Assembly: GCF_009764645.1 (NCBI RefSeq)
Contig: NZ_RWIM01000053.1
Location: 1-57,977, forward strand
DNA from: Pseudomonas sp. PB106
GTDB lineage: Bacteria > Pseudomonadota > Gammaproteobacteria > Pseudomonadales > Pseudomonadaceae
DNA: 57,977 nucleotides
Reading direction: 5' to 3'
The stretch's first letter is position 1; every line of letters starts with the position of its first letter. The position numbers and the translations under genes were made by a program. Shown in pieces: positions 47,703 through 56,342 of the stretch. The notes below the pieces were generated by a model that had not been told where the DNA came from, ran no database searches, and saw only the letters and a program-made list of their open reading frames with translations.

Positions 47703-47727
47703 AACCGTCCGGAGACGGTTTTTTTCG
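47703..47727 (-). terminator. Intrinsic terminator after the cytochrome gene
   Basis: AAACCGTC, loop CGGA, GACGGTTT then T7, with A-rich sequence on the other side, so it can serve both strands. It closes the minus-strand cytochrome c5 gene. Confidence 0.87.
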
Positions 47728-47740
47728 TTACAAGCGCGGC

Positions 47741-48169
47741 TTATTTCAGGCCGGACATCTTCTCGATTGCGCCCTTCAACTCGTCGTCCGAGCAATCGGC
47801 GCACGTGCCTTTCGGTGGCATCGAGTTGATACCGGTGATGGCTTTGGCGAGGATACCGTCGAGGCCGCCCTGGTGATCGGCGCGTTCTTTCCAGGCTGCG
47901 GTGTCACCGATTTTCGGCGCGCCCAACAGGCCGGTGCCGTGGCAAGCGTTGCAATGTTTGGCAATCACTTCGTCCGGGGTCTTGGCACCGCCACCACCGC
48001 CGGCAGTCGCAGCCACTTCCATCCCTTTGCATTCCTGACCTTGTACACACACCTGGCCGACAGGCTCGAGGCGTTTGGCAATGTCGTCATTCGTCGCAGC
48101 TTGAGCGCTGACAGCCCAGAGGGCCAATACGGTTGCTGGTGCAGCCAGCATTTTCATAATTAGATTCAC
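47741..48169 (-). CDS. cycB: Cytochrome c5 family protein
   Basis: A 142-residue periplasmic mono-haem cytochrome. Signal peptide ends at SAQA (about 25). The haem site is KHCNACHGTGLLGAPKIGD and the axial Met is in INSMPPKG; two further cysteines in GTCADCSDDEL form the c5 disulphide, and VCVQGQECKG adds a second pair. A GTG at 48169 with GAGGG upstream is one start; an ATG four codons later (48157) is the other, without a visible ribosome site. It is a small electron carrier of respiratory chains. Confidence 0.92.
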   Translation of the reverse strand: MNLIMKMLAAPATVLALWAVSAQAATNDDIAKRLEPVGQVCVQGQECKGMEVAATAGGGGGAKTPDEVIAKHCNACHGTGLLGAPKIGDTAAWKERADHQGGLDGILAKAITGINSMPPKGTCADCSDDELKGAIEKMSGLK

Positions 48170-48339
48170 GCGTTCACCCTCAATGGTGGCTATTCACGCC
48201 TGCGGCCACGGTTCGCAGGCGGGCGCAAGTATAGCGGGTAGCCCGCTACACTGAAACAACCCCATGATTAAAGGGGTCTTGTTGCGCATCGGTAAAACGG
48301 TCCGGGTGCCTTCGCCGTAGTGGCCTGACGCCTCTTGGT

Positions 48340-48888
48340 TTAGAAATTCGCTGGCGTGGCTGCGCTGATTAGTCGCGCAGGCAAGTCGAACGGATTTCGA
48401 AAACGATGCGGCTTGGTACTTTCAAAGTAGTAGCTGTCGCCGGCTTCGAGAATAAAAGTTTCCAGACCCACGACCAGTTCCAGGCGACCTTCCACCAGAA
48501 TCCCGGTTTCTTCGCCTTCATGGGTGAGCATTTCTTCGCCGGTATCGGCGCCCGGCGGGTAGATTTCATTGAGGAATGCGATAGCGCGGCTGGGGTGCGC
48601 GCGGCCGACCAGTTTCATGGTCACGGCGCCGTCGGAAATGTCGATCAGCTCGTTGGCCTTGTAGACGATCTGGGTCGGGACTTCCTGCAGGATTTCTTCG
48701 GAAAAGAACTCGACCATGGACATGGGAATGCCGCCCAGTACCTTTCTCAGCGAACTGATCGAAGGGCTGACGCTGTTCTTTTCGATCATCGAAATGGTGC
48801 TGTTGGTGACGCCCGCACGTTTGGCGAGTTCACGCTGGGAAAGCCCTTTGAGCTTGCGGATCGATTGCAGTCGTTCACCGACGTCCAA
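48340..48888 (-). CDS. pauR: HTH/cupin transcriptional regulator PauR
   Basis: A 182-residue protein: XRE-type HTH (MDVGERLQSIRKLKGLSQRE, GVTNSTISMIEKNSVSPSIS, residues 1-62) and a C-terminal cupin (HEGEETGILVEGRLELVVG, DSYYFESTKPHRFRNP). PauR represses polyamine (putrescine, cadaverine) catabolic genes in P. aeruginosa and senses polyamines. The neighbourhood, dad genes and a polyamine-type oxidase at 52999, matches the PA5301 locus as I recall it. Confidence 0.88.
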   Translation of the reverse strand: MDVGERLQSIRKLKGLSQRELAKRAGVTNSTISMIEKNSVSPSISSLRKVLGGIPMSMVEFFSEEILQEVPTQIVYKANELIDISDGAVTMKLVGRAHPSRAIAFLNEIYPPGADTGEEMLTHEGEETGILVEGRLELVVGLETFILEAGDSYYFESTKPHRFRNPFDLPARLISAATPANF

Positions 48889-48976
48889 GGCGCGAGCCTC
48901 CTGATGTTGTAAGAATATTGAGCGTTATCATGGCGACAGCGTTCAGTATTTACAACACTTGGCCCCCGCAGCGGCT

Positions 48977-50050
48977 TCAACCCTCGGAATAGAGCCTTGG
49001 CACCCGGCGCAGGTTGCAGAAGATCTGGTACGGGATGGTATCGGCCCACTGCGCCACTTCACTGGCGAGAATGTTTTTGCCCCACAGTTCGACGGTGGAA
49101 CCCAAGCCTGCTTCCGGCACGTCAGTCAGATCGATGCAGAGCATGTCCATCGACACGCGACCGAGAATGCGGCTGCGCTTGCCGGCGACCAAAACTGGCG
49201 TGCCGGTCGGCGCCTGACGCGGATAACCATCGGCGTAACCCATGGCCACCACGCCGATGCGCATTGGTTTGTCGGTGACGAACTTGGCGCCATAACCCAC
49301 CGGCTCGCCGGCGGGCAGTTCGCGCATGCTGATGACTTTCGATTCCAGGGTCATCACCGGTTGCAGACGATCAGCCACGGCGTTGGCTTCCTCGAACGGG
49401 GTCGCGCCGTAGAGCATGATGCCCGGACGCACCCAGTCACTGTGAATCTGCGGCCAGCCAAGCACGGCGGGCGAGTTGCGCAGGCTGAATTCCGCCGCCA
49501 GGCCCTGACGCGCCGCCTCAAACACGGCGACTTGCTCGGTACTACTCTGCGCGTGCAGCTCGTCGGCGCGGGCGAAATGGCTCATCAAGACGATTTTCGC
49601 CACTTTGCCGCTGGCCAGTAGACGCTGATAGGCCGTTGGATAATCCTTCGGATGCAGGCCAACGCGGTGCATGCCCGAATCGAGCTTCAGCCACACGGTG
49701 ATCGGCTTGCTCAGCTTCGTTTGCTCAATCGCTTCGAGTTGCCACAGCGAATGCACTACCGTCCAGAAATCATGCTCGACGATCAGCGCCAGCTCATCTG
49801 CCTCGAAAAAACCTTCGAGCAACAACACCGGTGCGCGAATACCAGCAGCGCGCAGCTCCAAAGCCTCTTCGATGCAAGCCACGGCAAAACCGTCGGCCTC
49901 GGCTTCCAGCGCCTGGGCGCAACGGACCGCGCCATGGCCGTAAGCATCGGCCTTGATCACCGCGAGCGCCTTGGCGCCGGTGACTTCGCGGGCAATTCGG
50001 TAGTTGTGGCGCAGGGCTTGAAGGTCGATCAGGGCACGGGCAGGACGCAT
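48977..50050 (-). CDS. dadX: Catabolic alanine racemase DadX
   Basis: A 357-residue fold-III PLP racemase. PLP Lys33 lies in [13 protein letters not shown]; the second catalytic Tyr is in [19 protein letters not shown] and [10 protein letters not shown] complete the pattern. It converts L- to D-alanine for DadA. Same strand as dadA and ridA, 95 bp after ridA, so dadA-ridA-dadX form a catabolic operon, as expected for an Lrp-controlled locus. Confidence 0.96.
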   Translation of the reverse strand: MRPARALIDLQALRHNYRIAREVTGAKALAVIKADAYGHGAVRCAQALEAEADGFAVACIEEALELRAAGIRAPVLLLEGFFEADELALIVEHDFWTVVHSLWQLEAIEQTKLSKPITVWLKLDSGMHRVGLHPKDYPTAYQRLLASGKVAKIVLMSHFARADELHAQSSTEQVAVFEAARQGLAAEFSLRNSPAVLGWPQIHSDWVRPGIMLYGATPFEEANAVADRLQPVMTLESKVISMRELPAGEPVGYGAKFVTDKPMRIGVVAMGYADGYPRQAPTGTPVLVAGKRSRILGRVSMDMLCIDLTDVPEAGLGSTVELWGKNILASEVAQWADTIPYQIFCNLRRVPRLYSEG

Positions 50051-50145
50051 GGCGGCAGACTTCTAGGCGGACATGGGAATAAAAACCGGCGCCGACTGAC
50101 GACGTGAACCGCCAACAGCGCCGGGAGAGGGATCTTTACAACGGT

Positions 50146-50499
50146 TTACGGCAGCGCAGCGACGATAGAGATTTCTACCAGAATGCTCGGCTTGGCCATT
50201 TTCGCTTCAACGGTGGCGCGGGCCGGAGCAGCGCCTTTTGGCAGCCACTGATCCCACACCGAGTTCATCCCGGCGAAGTGCTCATCGATGCCATTCAGGT
50301 AAATCGTCGCCGACAACAGGTGCTGTTTGTCGGTGCCGGCCAGATCAAGCAAACGCTCGATATTGGCCAGAACGTCGCGGGTCTGCTGTTCAATCCCGGC
50401 GTTGAAGTCGTCGCCGACCTGCCCGGCCAGATACACGGTGCCGTTGTGGCTGACGATCTGACTCATGCGCTCATTGGTGAGCTGGCGCTGGATTGACAT
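50146..50499 (-). CDS. RidA family enamine/imine deaminase
   Basis: A 117-residue protein starting [20 protein letters not shown], with [35 protein letters not shown] and [12 protein letters not shown], where Arg binds the substrate carboxylate. RidA proteins hydrolyse reactive imines; DadA makes 2-iminopropionate from D-alanine, so location in this operon is sensible. Its start lies inside the 3' end of dadA (29-bp overlap). A later in-frame ATG (50466) just past the dadA stop is possible but would remove conserved residues. Confidence 0.92.
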   Translation of the reverse strand: MSIQRQLTNERMSQIVSHNGTVYLAGQVGDDFNAGIEQQTRDVLANIERLLDLAGTDKQHLLSATIYLNGIDEHFAGMNSVWDQWLPKGAAPARATVEAKMAKPSILVEISIVAALP

Positions 50500-51775
50500 G
50501 TTTTGCGGACTCCTGAATTTTGTTGCCATAACGGGAAATATCGAGGCCTTCGGCGCTGATCTGTGGCTTTTTCTTCGCCATCAGGTCGGCCAGCAAACGA
50601 CCGGAACCGCATGCCATGGTCCAACCAAGCGTGCCGTGGCCGGTGTTGAGGAACAGGTTCTTGAACGGCGTGGCGCCGACGATTGGCGTGCCGTCCGGGG
50701 TGGTCGGCCGCAGGCCGGTCCAGAAACTCGCCTCGGCCAGATTACCGCCCTGAGGATAAAGGTCGTTGACGATCATCTCCAGGGTTTCGCGGCGACGCGG
50801 GTTCAGCGACAGGTCAAAACCGGCGATTTCGGCCATGCCGCCAACGCGGATGCGGTTGTCGAAACGGGTGATCGCGACCTTGTAGGTCTCGTCGAGAATG
50901 GTCGACGTCGGCGCCATTGCCGGGTTGGTGATCGGCACCGTCAGCGAGTAACCCTTCAGCGGATAAACCGGGGCTTTGATGCCCAGCGGCTTGAGCAATT
51001 GTGGTGAGTAGCTGCCGAGGGCCAGCACGTAGCGGTCGGCGGTTTCCAGCTTGCCGTCGATCCACACGCCGTTGATGCGATCACCGGCGTAGTCGAGTTT
51101 CTGGATGTCCTGACCGAAGCGGAATTCCACGCCGAGTTTCACCGCCATTTCAGCGAGACGCGTGGTGAACATCTGGCAGTCGCCGGTCTGGTCGTTCGGC
51201 AGGCGCAGGGCACCGGCGAGGATGTCGGTAACGCCCGCCAAGGCTGGCTCGACGCGGGCAATGCCAGCGCGGTCGAGGACTTCGAACGGTACGCCGGATT
51301 CTTTCAGTACGGCGATGTCTTTCGCGGCGCCATCAAGCTGTGCCTGGGTGCGGAACAGCTGGGTTGTACCGAGGCTGCGGCCTTCGTAGGCGATGCCGGT
51401 TTCGGCGCGCAATTCGTCGAGGCAGTCGCGGCTGTACTCGGACAGACGCACCATGCGTTCCTTGTTCACCGCATAACGGTTGGCGGTGCAGTTGCGCAGC
51501 ATCTGCGCCATCCACAGATACTGATCGATGTCGGCGGTGGCCTTGATCGCGAGAGGGGCGTGACGTTGCAGCAGCCACTTGATCGCCTTGAGCGGTACGC
51601 CCGGCGCGGCCCACGGCGAGGCGTAGCCCGGCGACACTTGGCCGGCGTTGGCGAAACTGGTCTCCATGGCCGCAGCAGGCTGCCGGTCGACCACCACCAC
51701 TTCAAACCCGGCACGGGCCAGATAGTAAGCACTGGCGGTACCGATGACGCCGCTACCCAAGACCATTACACGCAT
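50471..51775 (-). CDS. dadA: D-amino-acid dehydrogenase small subunit DadA
   Basis: A 434-residue FAD flavoprotein starting [23 protein letters not shown] is bound by the GSGVIG Rossmann motif and [20 protein letters not shown]; the C-terminal part has [17 protein letters not shown] and [17 protein letters not shown]. It oxidises D-alanine to pyruvate and ammonia, passing electrons to the respiratory chain. The 50 upstream codons in frame are not family-like, so the start at 51775 is used. It is divergent from lrp. Confidence 0.96.
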   Translation of the reverse strand: MRVMVLGSGVIGTASAYYLARAGFEVVVVDRQPAAAMETSFANAGQVSPGYASPWAAPGVPLKAIKWLLQRHAPLAIKATADIDQYLWMAQMLRNCTANRYAVNKERMVRLSEYSRDCLDELRAETGIAYEGRSLGTTQLFRTQAQLDGAAKDIAVLKESGVPFEVLDRAGIARVEPALAGVTDILAGALRLPNDQTGDCQMFTTRLAEMAVKLGVEFRFGQDIQKLDYAGDRINGVWIDGKLETADRYVLALGSYSPQLLKPLGIKAPVYPLKGYSLTVPITNPAMAPTSTILDETYKVAITRFDNRIRVGGMAEIAGFDLSLNPRRRETLEMIVNDLYPQGGNLAEASFWTGLRPTTPDGTPIVGATPFKNLFLNTGHGTLGWTMACGSGRLLADLMAKKKPQISAEGLDISRYGNKIQESAKHVNPAPAHQ

Positions 51776-51930
51776 TTTGTATCCCTCATCGCGGCAGGGC
51801 CGCGCACGTCTGTTGTTAGAGCAATGATGCGCGCAGTGTAAAAAAGAAATGCCAGTGCTTTTCACTATATAAGCGCCTATATTTGGCGACAATTCTCGGC
51901 AAAAACCCTTTTCACGGAGGCGCATCCCCT

Positions 51931-52419
51931 ATGCGTACCAACACTCAGACCAAACGTGAGCTGGACAAGATTGACCGCAACATCTTGCGGATCCTGCAGG
52001 CGGACGGGCGGATTTCCTTCACCGAACTAGGCGAAAAGGTCGGGCTCTCGACCACGCCGTGCACCGAGCGGGTGCGGCGTCTGGAGCGCGAAGGCATCAT
52101 CATGGGCTACAACGCCCGGCTGAATCCGCAGCACTTGAAGGGTAGCTTGCTGGTGTTCGTCGAGATCAGCCTCGACTACAAATCCGGCGACACTTTCGAA
52201 GAGTTCCGACGCGCGGTGCTGAAGTTGCCGCACGTGCTGGAATGTCATTTGGTGTCAGGAGATTTCGACTATTTGGTGAAGGCGCGGATTTCCGAGATGG
52301 CTTCGTACCGCAAGCTGCTGGGCGACATTCTGTTGAAGCTGCCGCATGTGCGGGAGTCGAAGAGTTATATCGTGATGGAAGAGGTGAAAGAGAGCCTGAA
52401 CCTGCCGATTCCGGATTGA
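51931..52419 (+). CDS. lrp: Leucine-responsive regulator Lrp (DadR)
   Basis: A 162-residue Lrp/AsnC regulator: HTH (LDKIDRNILRILQADGRISF, LGEKVGLSTTPCTERVRRLE) and RAM effector domain (LLVFVEISLDYKSGDTFEEF, CHLVSGDFDYLVKARI). In P. aeruginosa the divergent Lrp homologue (DadR) activates dadAX with alanine. The 155-bp dadA-lrp gap should hold its sites. GGAGG lies upstream of the ATG at 51931, which is favoured over 51883. Confidence 0.95.
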   Translation: MRTNTQTKRELDKIDRNILRILQADGRISFTELGEKVGLSTTPCTERVRRLEREGIIMGYNARLNPQHLKGSLLVFVEISLDYKSGDTFEEFRRAVLKLPHVLECHLVSGDFDYLVKARISEMASYRKLLGDILLKLPHVRESKSYIVMEEVKESLNLPIPD

Positions 52420-52433
52420 GCACCGAGATGATC

Positions 52434-52456
52434 GTTCCCACGCTCTGCGTGGGAAC
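52434..52456. repeat. GTTCCCACG-CTCTG-CGTGGGAAC hairpin repeat
   Basis: A perfect 9-bp stem with a 5-base loop, 15 bp after lrp. The same unit recurs inside 54311-54418. It may end lrp transcription although there is no T run. Confidence 0.8.
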
Positions 52457-52467
52457 GTTCCATTTCT

Positions 52468-52499
52468 CTGTAGGAGCTGCCGAAGGCTGCGATCTTTTA
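52468..52499. repeat. Single GTAGGAGCTGC/GCGATCTTTT repeat unit
   Basis: CTGTAGGAGCTGCCGAAGGC followed by TGCGATCTTTTAA is one unit of the family found at 36173, 40910 and 57917. It reaches into the ykgJ-like gene and supplies its TAA stop on the minus strand. Confidence 0.85.
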
Positions 52500-52850
52500 A
52501 ACCAACACCTGCCGATTCGCTGCCATGTACTCGAATATCTGCTTCTCGACCCGCGGATGAATCAACTCCACAGGTCGCCGCTCATTTGGGCAAGGCAAGG
52601 TTTTGGTGGTGCCAAACAATCGGCAAATCAGCGGCCGCTCTTCATACACCGTGCAACCATTCGGCCCCAGATGCACACAGTTCAGCTCTTCCATCGCCGC
52701 ATCCTGTTCAGCGCGGGTCTTGCGCGGCAGGCGGGCCATTTCTTCCGGCGAGGTCGTCACCGGCCCACAGCAATCGTGGCAGCCGGGCACGCACTCGAAC
52801 GAGGGAATCTGCTGACGCAAGGTGCGGATTTTCTGGCTGTTGCAGCTCAT
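52497..52850 (-). CDS. YkgJ family cysteine-cluster protein
   Basis: A 117-residue protein of the YkgJ/UPF0153 cysteine-cluster (Zn/Fe) family. FECVPGCHDCCGPV, LNCVHLGPNGCTVYEERPLI and CRLFGTTKTLPCPN hold the eight or so cysteines expected to bind metal. Function is unknown. The stop codon comes from the repeat unit at 52468-52499. It is divergent from the FAD oxidoreductase gene. Confidence 0.88.
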   Translation of the reverse strand: MSCNSQKIRTLRQQIPSFECVPGCHDCCGPVTTSPEEMARLPRKTRAEQDAAMEELNCVHLGPNGCTVYEERPLICRLFGTTKTLPCPNERRPVELIHPRVEKQIFEYMAANRQVLV

Positions 52851-52998
52851 CGAAGCGGTGACCGAGGTGAATTAGGCGACAATTGTGCCGCAAAAGCCGC
52901 GATCCAGACACCGCAGGCCGACCAGTGTTGCCCCGGTTCGGGCGTGCGGCTTATGCTCCGTCAAATTTTCTCGACACCCCCGTCTCAGGATGACGCCC

Positions 52999-54309
52999 AT
53001 GACTGCCCGCGCCCACTCCCCCGCGAGCCAACCCCACGTTGCCTCTTACTACGCCGCCAGCAGCCTGCCGCAGCCGGATCATCCGCTGCTGCAAGGCGAA
53101 GTGGTGGCCGACGTCTGCGTGGTTGGCGGTGGTTTTTCCGGGTTGAACACGGCGCTGGAACTGGCCGAACGCGGGCTCAGCGTGGTGTTGCTCGAAGCAC
53201 ACAAGATCGGCTGGGGCGCCAGCGGTCGTAACGGCGGGCAGCTGATTCGCGGCGTCGGGCATGGCCTCGATCAGTTCGCCAACGTCGTCGGCAGCGACGG
53301 CGTGCGCGAGATGAAACTGATGGGCCTGGAAGCGGTGGAAATCGTTCGTCAGCGCGTCGAGCGCTTTCAGATTGCCTGCGACCTGACCTGGGGCTACTGC
53401 GACCTCGCCAACAAACCATCCGACCTCGAAGGTTTTGCAGAAGACGCCGAAGAGTTGCGCAGCCTCGGCTATCGCTACGAAACCCGTTTGCTGCAAGCCA
53501 ACGAAATGCACACGGTGGTCGGTTCCAAACGCTACGTCGGCGGCTTGATCGACATGGGCTCCGGCCATCTGCATCCGCTGAATCTGGCCTTGGGCGAGGC
53601 GGCAGCGGCGCAGCAACTGGGCGTGCAACTGTTCGAGCATTCGGCGGTGACGCGTATCGATTACGGCCCGGAAGTCAAAGTCCACACCGCGCAAGGTTCG
53701 GTGCGGGCGAAGACGTTGGTGCTTGGCTGCAATGCCTATCTGAATGATCTGAATCCGCAACTCAGCGGCAAGGTTCTGCCCGCCGGCAGCTACATCATTG
53801 CCACCGAACCGTTGAGCGAAGAGCAGGCGCACAACCTGCTGCCGCAAAACATGGCGGTCTGTGATCAGCGGGTGGCGCTGGATTACTACCGACTCTCGGC
53901 AGATCGTCGCTTGCTGTTCGGCGGTGCCTGCCATTATTCGGGGCGCGATCCGAAAGACATCGCTGCGTACATGCAGCCGAAGATGCTTGAGGTATTCCCG
54001 CAACTGGCCGGGGTGAATATCGATTATCAGTGGGGCGGAATGATCGGCATCGGTGCCAACCGCTTGCCGCAGATCGGTCGGCTCGCTGACCAGCCGAATG
54101 TGTATTACGCCCAGGCTTATTCCGGGCATGGTGTAAATGCCACGCACCTAGCGGGCAAGTTGCTGGCCGAGGCGATCAGCGGGCAACACAGTGGCGGGTT
54201 TGACCTGTTTGCCAAGGTGCCACACATCACCTTCCCGGGCGGCAAGCATTTGCGCTCGCCGCTATTGGCGCTGGGGATGCTGTGGCATCGTCTCAAAGAA
54301 CTGGTCTAA
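52999..54309 (+). CDS. FAD-dependent oxidoreductase (gamma-glutamylputrescine oxidase type, PauB4-like)
   Basis: A 436-residue DAO-family flavoprotein. The FAD motif is VCVVGGGFSGLNTALELAER, then GWGASGRNGGQLIRGVGHGL, typical of PuuB/PauB, and the C-terminal WGGMIGIGANRLPQIGRL and YYAQAYSGHGVNATHLAGK. It oxidises a gamma-glutamylated polyamine or a similar amine in the cytoplasm. Two ATGs (52990 and 52999) are close; AGGA is 8 bp before the second, which I use. Position near pauR and lrp matches PA5309 (pauB4) from memory. Confidence 0.85.
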   Translation: MTARAHSPASQPHVASYYAASSLPQPDHPLLQGEVVADVCVVGGGFSGLNTALELAERGLSVVLLEAHKIGWGASGRNGGQLIRGVGHGLDQFANVVGSDGVREMKLMGLEAVEIVRQRVERFQIACDLTWGYCDLANKPSDLEGFAEDAEELRSLGYRYETRLLQANEMHTVVGSKRYVGGLIDMGSGHLHPLNLALGEAAAAQQLGVQLFEHSAVTRIDYGPEVKVHTAQGSVRAKTLVLGCNAYLNDLNPQLSGKVLPAGSYIIATEPLSEEQAHNLLPQNMAVCDQRVALDYYRLSADRRLLFGGACHYSGRDPKDIAAYMQPKMLEVFPQLAGVNIDYQWGGMIGIGANRLPQIGRLADQPNVYYAQAYSGHGVNATHLAGKLLAEAISGQHSGGFDLFAKVPHITFPGGKHLRSPLLALGMLWHRLKELV

Positions 54310-54310
54310 C

Positions 54311-54418
54311 TGATCGTTCCCACGCTCTGCGTGGGAATGCATCCAGCGACGCTCTGCGTCACAGCGGACGCGGAGCGTCCGTAGCGGAGTTCCCACGCAG
54401 AGCGTGGGAACGATCAGT
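54311..54418. repeat. Large inverted repeat (TGATCGTTCCCACGCTCTGC family)
   Basis: TGATCGTTCCCACGCTCTGC plus GTGGGAA at the left end and its inverse at the right end (to CGATCA) enclose a second dyad, GACGCTCTGCGTC and GGACGCGGAGCGTCC. The RNA could fold into a long stem. It lies between the convergent oxidoreductase and DUF1127 genes and can act as a two-way terminator. Confidence 0.87.
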
Positions 54419-54435
54419 GGAGAACCATACAGATC

Positions 54436-54681
54436 TCAGATCCGCCAGAACGGCTTCAACCCTTCCTCCTGCGCTTGCTCACGCGTCAGCCCGATGTCCT
54501 TGAGCTGATCCGCGGTCAACGCCAGTAACGCCCTGCGCGTGTGCAGACGATGCCACAGCAGATCCCAGCGACTCAGGCCGGACGGTGCGTTGCGCATAAT
54601 CTCATTGCGCGCACGATCCTTCTGCCCTGCCGCCAGTTCCTGACTGTGTAACGTCAGCCGCACATCGCTCAAGCCGTTCAT
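54436..54681 (-). CDS. DUF1127 family small protein
   Basis: An 81-residue protein whose C-terminal half is the DUF1127 motif: WDLLWHRLHTRRALLALTAD, QLKDIGLTREQAQEEGLKPFW. DUF1127 proteins are short, Arg-rich; some affect phosphate and carbon metabolism or bind RNA, but the role here is unknown. It is divergent from the MocR gene with the shared 54682-54860 promoter region, so that regulator may control it. Confidence 0.9.
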   Translation of the reverse strand: MNGLSDVRLTLHSQELAAGQKDRARNEIMRNAPSGLSRWDLLWHRLHTRRALLALTADQLKDIGLTREQAQEEGLKPFWRI

Positions 54682-54860
54682 TTTCGATACTCCTGTTTAC
54701 TTGGGTAGCCAGAGATTCCATGATGCGCGGACGACAAAAATCGTTACAGATTCACAGTAACTGTATTAACTCCATACAGATTTGCCGCTCTGAAGACTGA
54801 ATTGTCGATTTTTGCCGCATCTGTACTGGTTTAACGAATCATCTGCACCGAGGCAGCGCC

Positions 54861-56282
54861 ATGACCCTCTACGTAAACCTCGCCGAATTGCTCGGCACGC
54901 GTATCGAACAAGGCTTCTATCGCCCTGGCGACCGACTGCCGTCGGTGCGCGCCTTGAGCGTCGAACACGGGGTCAGCCTGAGCACGGTGCAGCAGGCCTA
55001 TCGCATGCTCGAAGACAGCGGCTTGGCCACGCCGAAACCCAAGTCCGGCTATTTCGTCCCGGTCGGGCGCGAGCTGCCGGAGCTGCCCGCCGTCGGCCGA
55101 CCGGCGCAACGGCCAGTGGAAATTTCGCAGTGGGATCAAGTGCTGGAATTGATTCGCGCGGTGCCGCGCAAGGACGTCGTGCAACTGGGGCGCGGCATGC
55201 CCGACATCAGCTCGCCGACCATGAAACCGTTGCTGCGTGGGCTCGCGCGTATCAGCCGCCGTCAAGACATGCCCGGCCTGTATTACGACAATATCCACGG
55301 CACCCTCGAACTGCGTGAGCAGATCGCCCGATTAATGCTCGACTCCGGCTGCCAGTTGAGCGCCAGCGATCTGGTGGTCACTACCGGTTGCCACGAAGCG
55401 CTGTCCACCAGCATCCACGCGATCTGCGAGCCGGGCGACATCGTCGCGGTGGATTCGCCGAGTTTCCACGGTGCCATGCAGACCCTCAAAGGTCTGGGCA
55501 TGAAAGCCCTGGAAATCCCCACCGATCCGCTCACCGGCATCAGCCTCGAAGCGCTGGAACTGGCGCTCGAACAATGGCCGATCAAGGTCATCCAGCTCAC
55601 CCCCAACTGCAACAACCCGCTCGGCTACATCATGCCGGAGTCGCGCAAACGCGCCCTGCTCAACCTCGCCCAGCGCTTCGACGTGGCGATCATCGAAGAC
55701 GATGTGTATGGCGAACTGGCCTACACCTATCCGCGTCCGCGCACGATCAAATCCTTCGACGAAGACGGCCGCGTGCTGCTGTGCAGCTCGTTTTCCAAGA
55801 CGCTCGCGCCGGGGCTGCGGATTGGCTGGGTTGCACCGGGTCGTTATCTGGAACGAGTGCTGCACATGAAATACATCAGTACCGGATCCACCGCACCGCA
55901 ACCGCAGATCGCCATTGCCGAATTTCTCAAGTCCGGTCATTTCGAACCGCATTTGCGGCGGATGCGCACGCAATATCAACGCAATCGCGACATGATGATC
56001 GACTGGGTCACTCGCTATTTCCCCGCAGGAACCCGCGCCAGTCGTCCGCAGGGTAGCTTCCTGTTGTGGGTGGAATTGCCCGAAGGATTCGACACCCTGA
56101 AACTGAATCGCGAGTTGCTCGATCAAGGCGTACAGATCGCCGTCGGCAGCATTTTTTCCGCCTCGGGCAAGTACCGCAATTGCCTGCGGATGAACTACGC
56201 TGCCAAACCTACGGCGCAGGTTGAAGAAGCGGTGCGCAAGGTCGGTGAAACCGCGATCAGATTGTTGGCCGAAGCCGACTGA
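54861..56282 (+). CDS. MocR-type GntR/aminotransferase regulator
   Basis: A 473-residue fusion of a GntR winged HTH (residues 1-70: RIEQGFYRPGDRLPSVRALS, GVSLSTVQQAYRMLEDSGLA) to a fold-I aminotransferase domain. The PLP lysine is in CSSFSKTLAPGLRIGW, with TPNCNNPLGY and the carboxylate-binding Arg near RNCLRMNYA. MocR proteins bind PLP or its amino-acid adduct as effector and are not enzymes. The target is not evident; the divergent DUF1127 gene or the PLD gene 60 bp downstream are candidates. Confidence 0.9.
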   Translation: MTLYVNLAELLGTRIEQGFYRPGDRLPSVRALSVEHGVSLSTVQQAYRMLEDSGLATPKPKSGYFVPVGRELPELPAVGRPAQRPVEISQWDQVLELIRAVPRKDVVQLGRGMPDISSPTMKPLLRGLARISRRQDMPGLYYDNIHGTLELREQIARLMLDSGCQLSASDLVVTTGCHEALSTSIHAICEPGDIVAVDSPSFHGAMQTLKGLGMKALEIPTDPLTGISLEALELALEQWPIKVIQLTPNCNNPLGYIMPESRKRALLNLAQRFDVAIIEDDVYGELAYTYPRPRTIKSFDEDGRVLLCSSFSKTLAPGLRIGWVAPGRYLERVLHMKYISTGSTAPQPQIAIAEFLKSGHFEPHLRRMRTQYQRNRDMMIDWVTRYFPAGTRASRPQGSFLLWVELPEGFDTLKLNRELLDQGVQIAVGSIFSASGKYRNCLRMNYAAKPTAQVEEAVRKVGETAIRLLAEAD

Positions 56283-56342
56283 CCTTTTTCCACAGACCAG
56301 CGTCCATATGCCGACCTTTGCCGCCAACCGGAACGATTCTAC

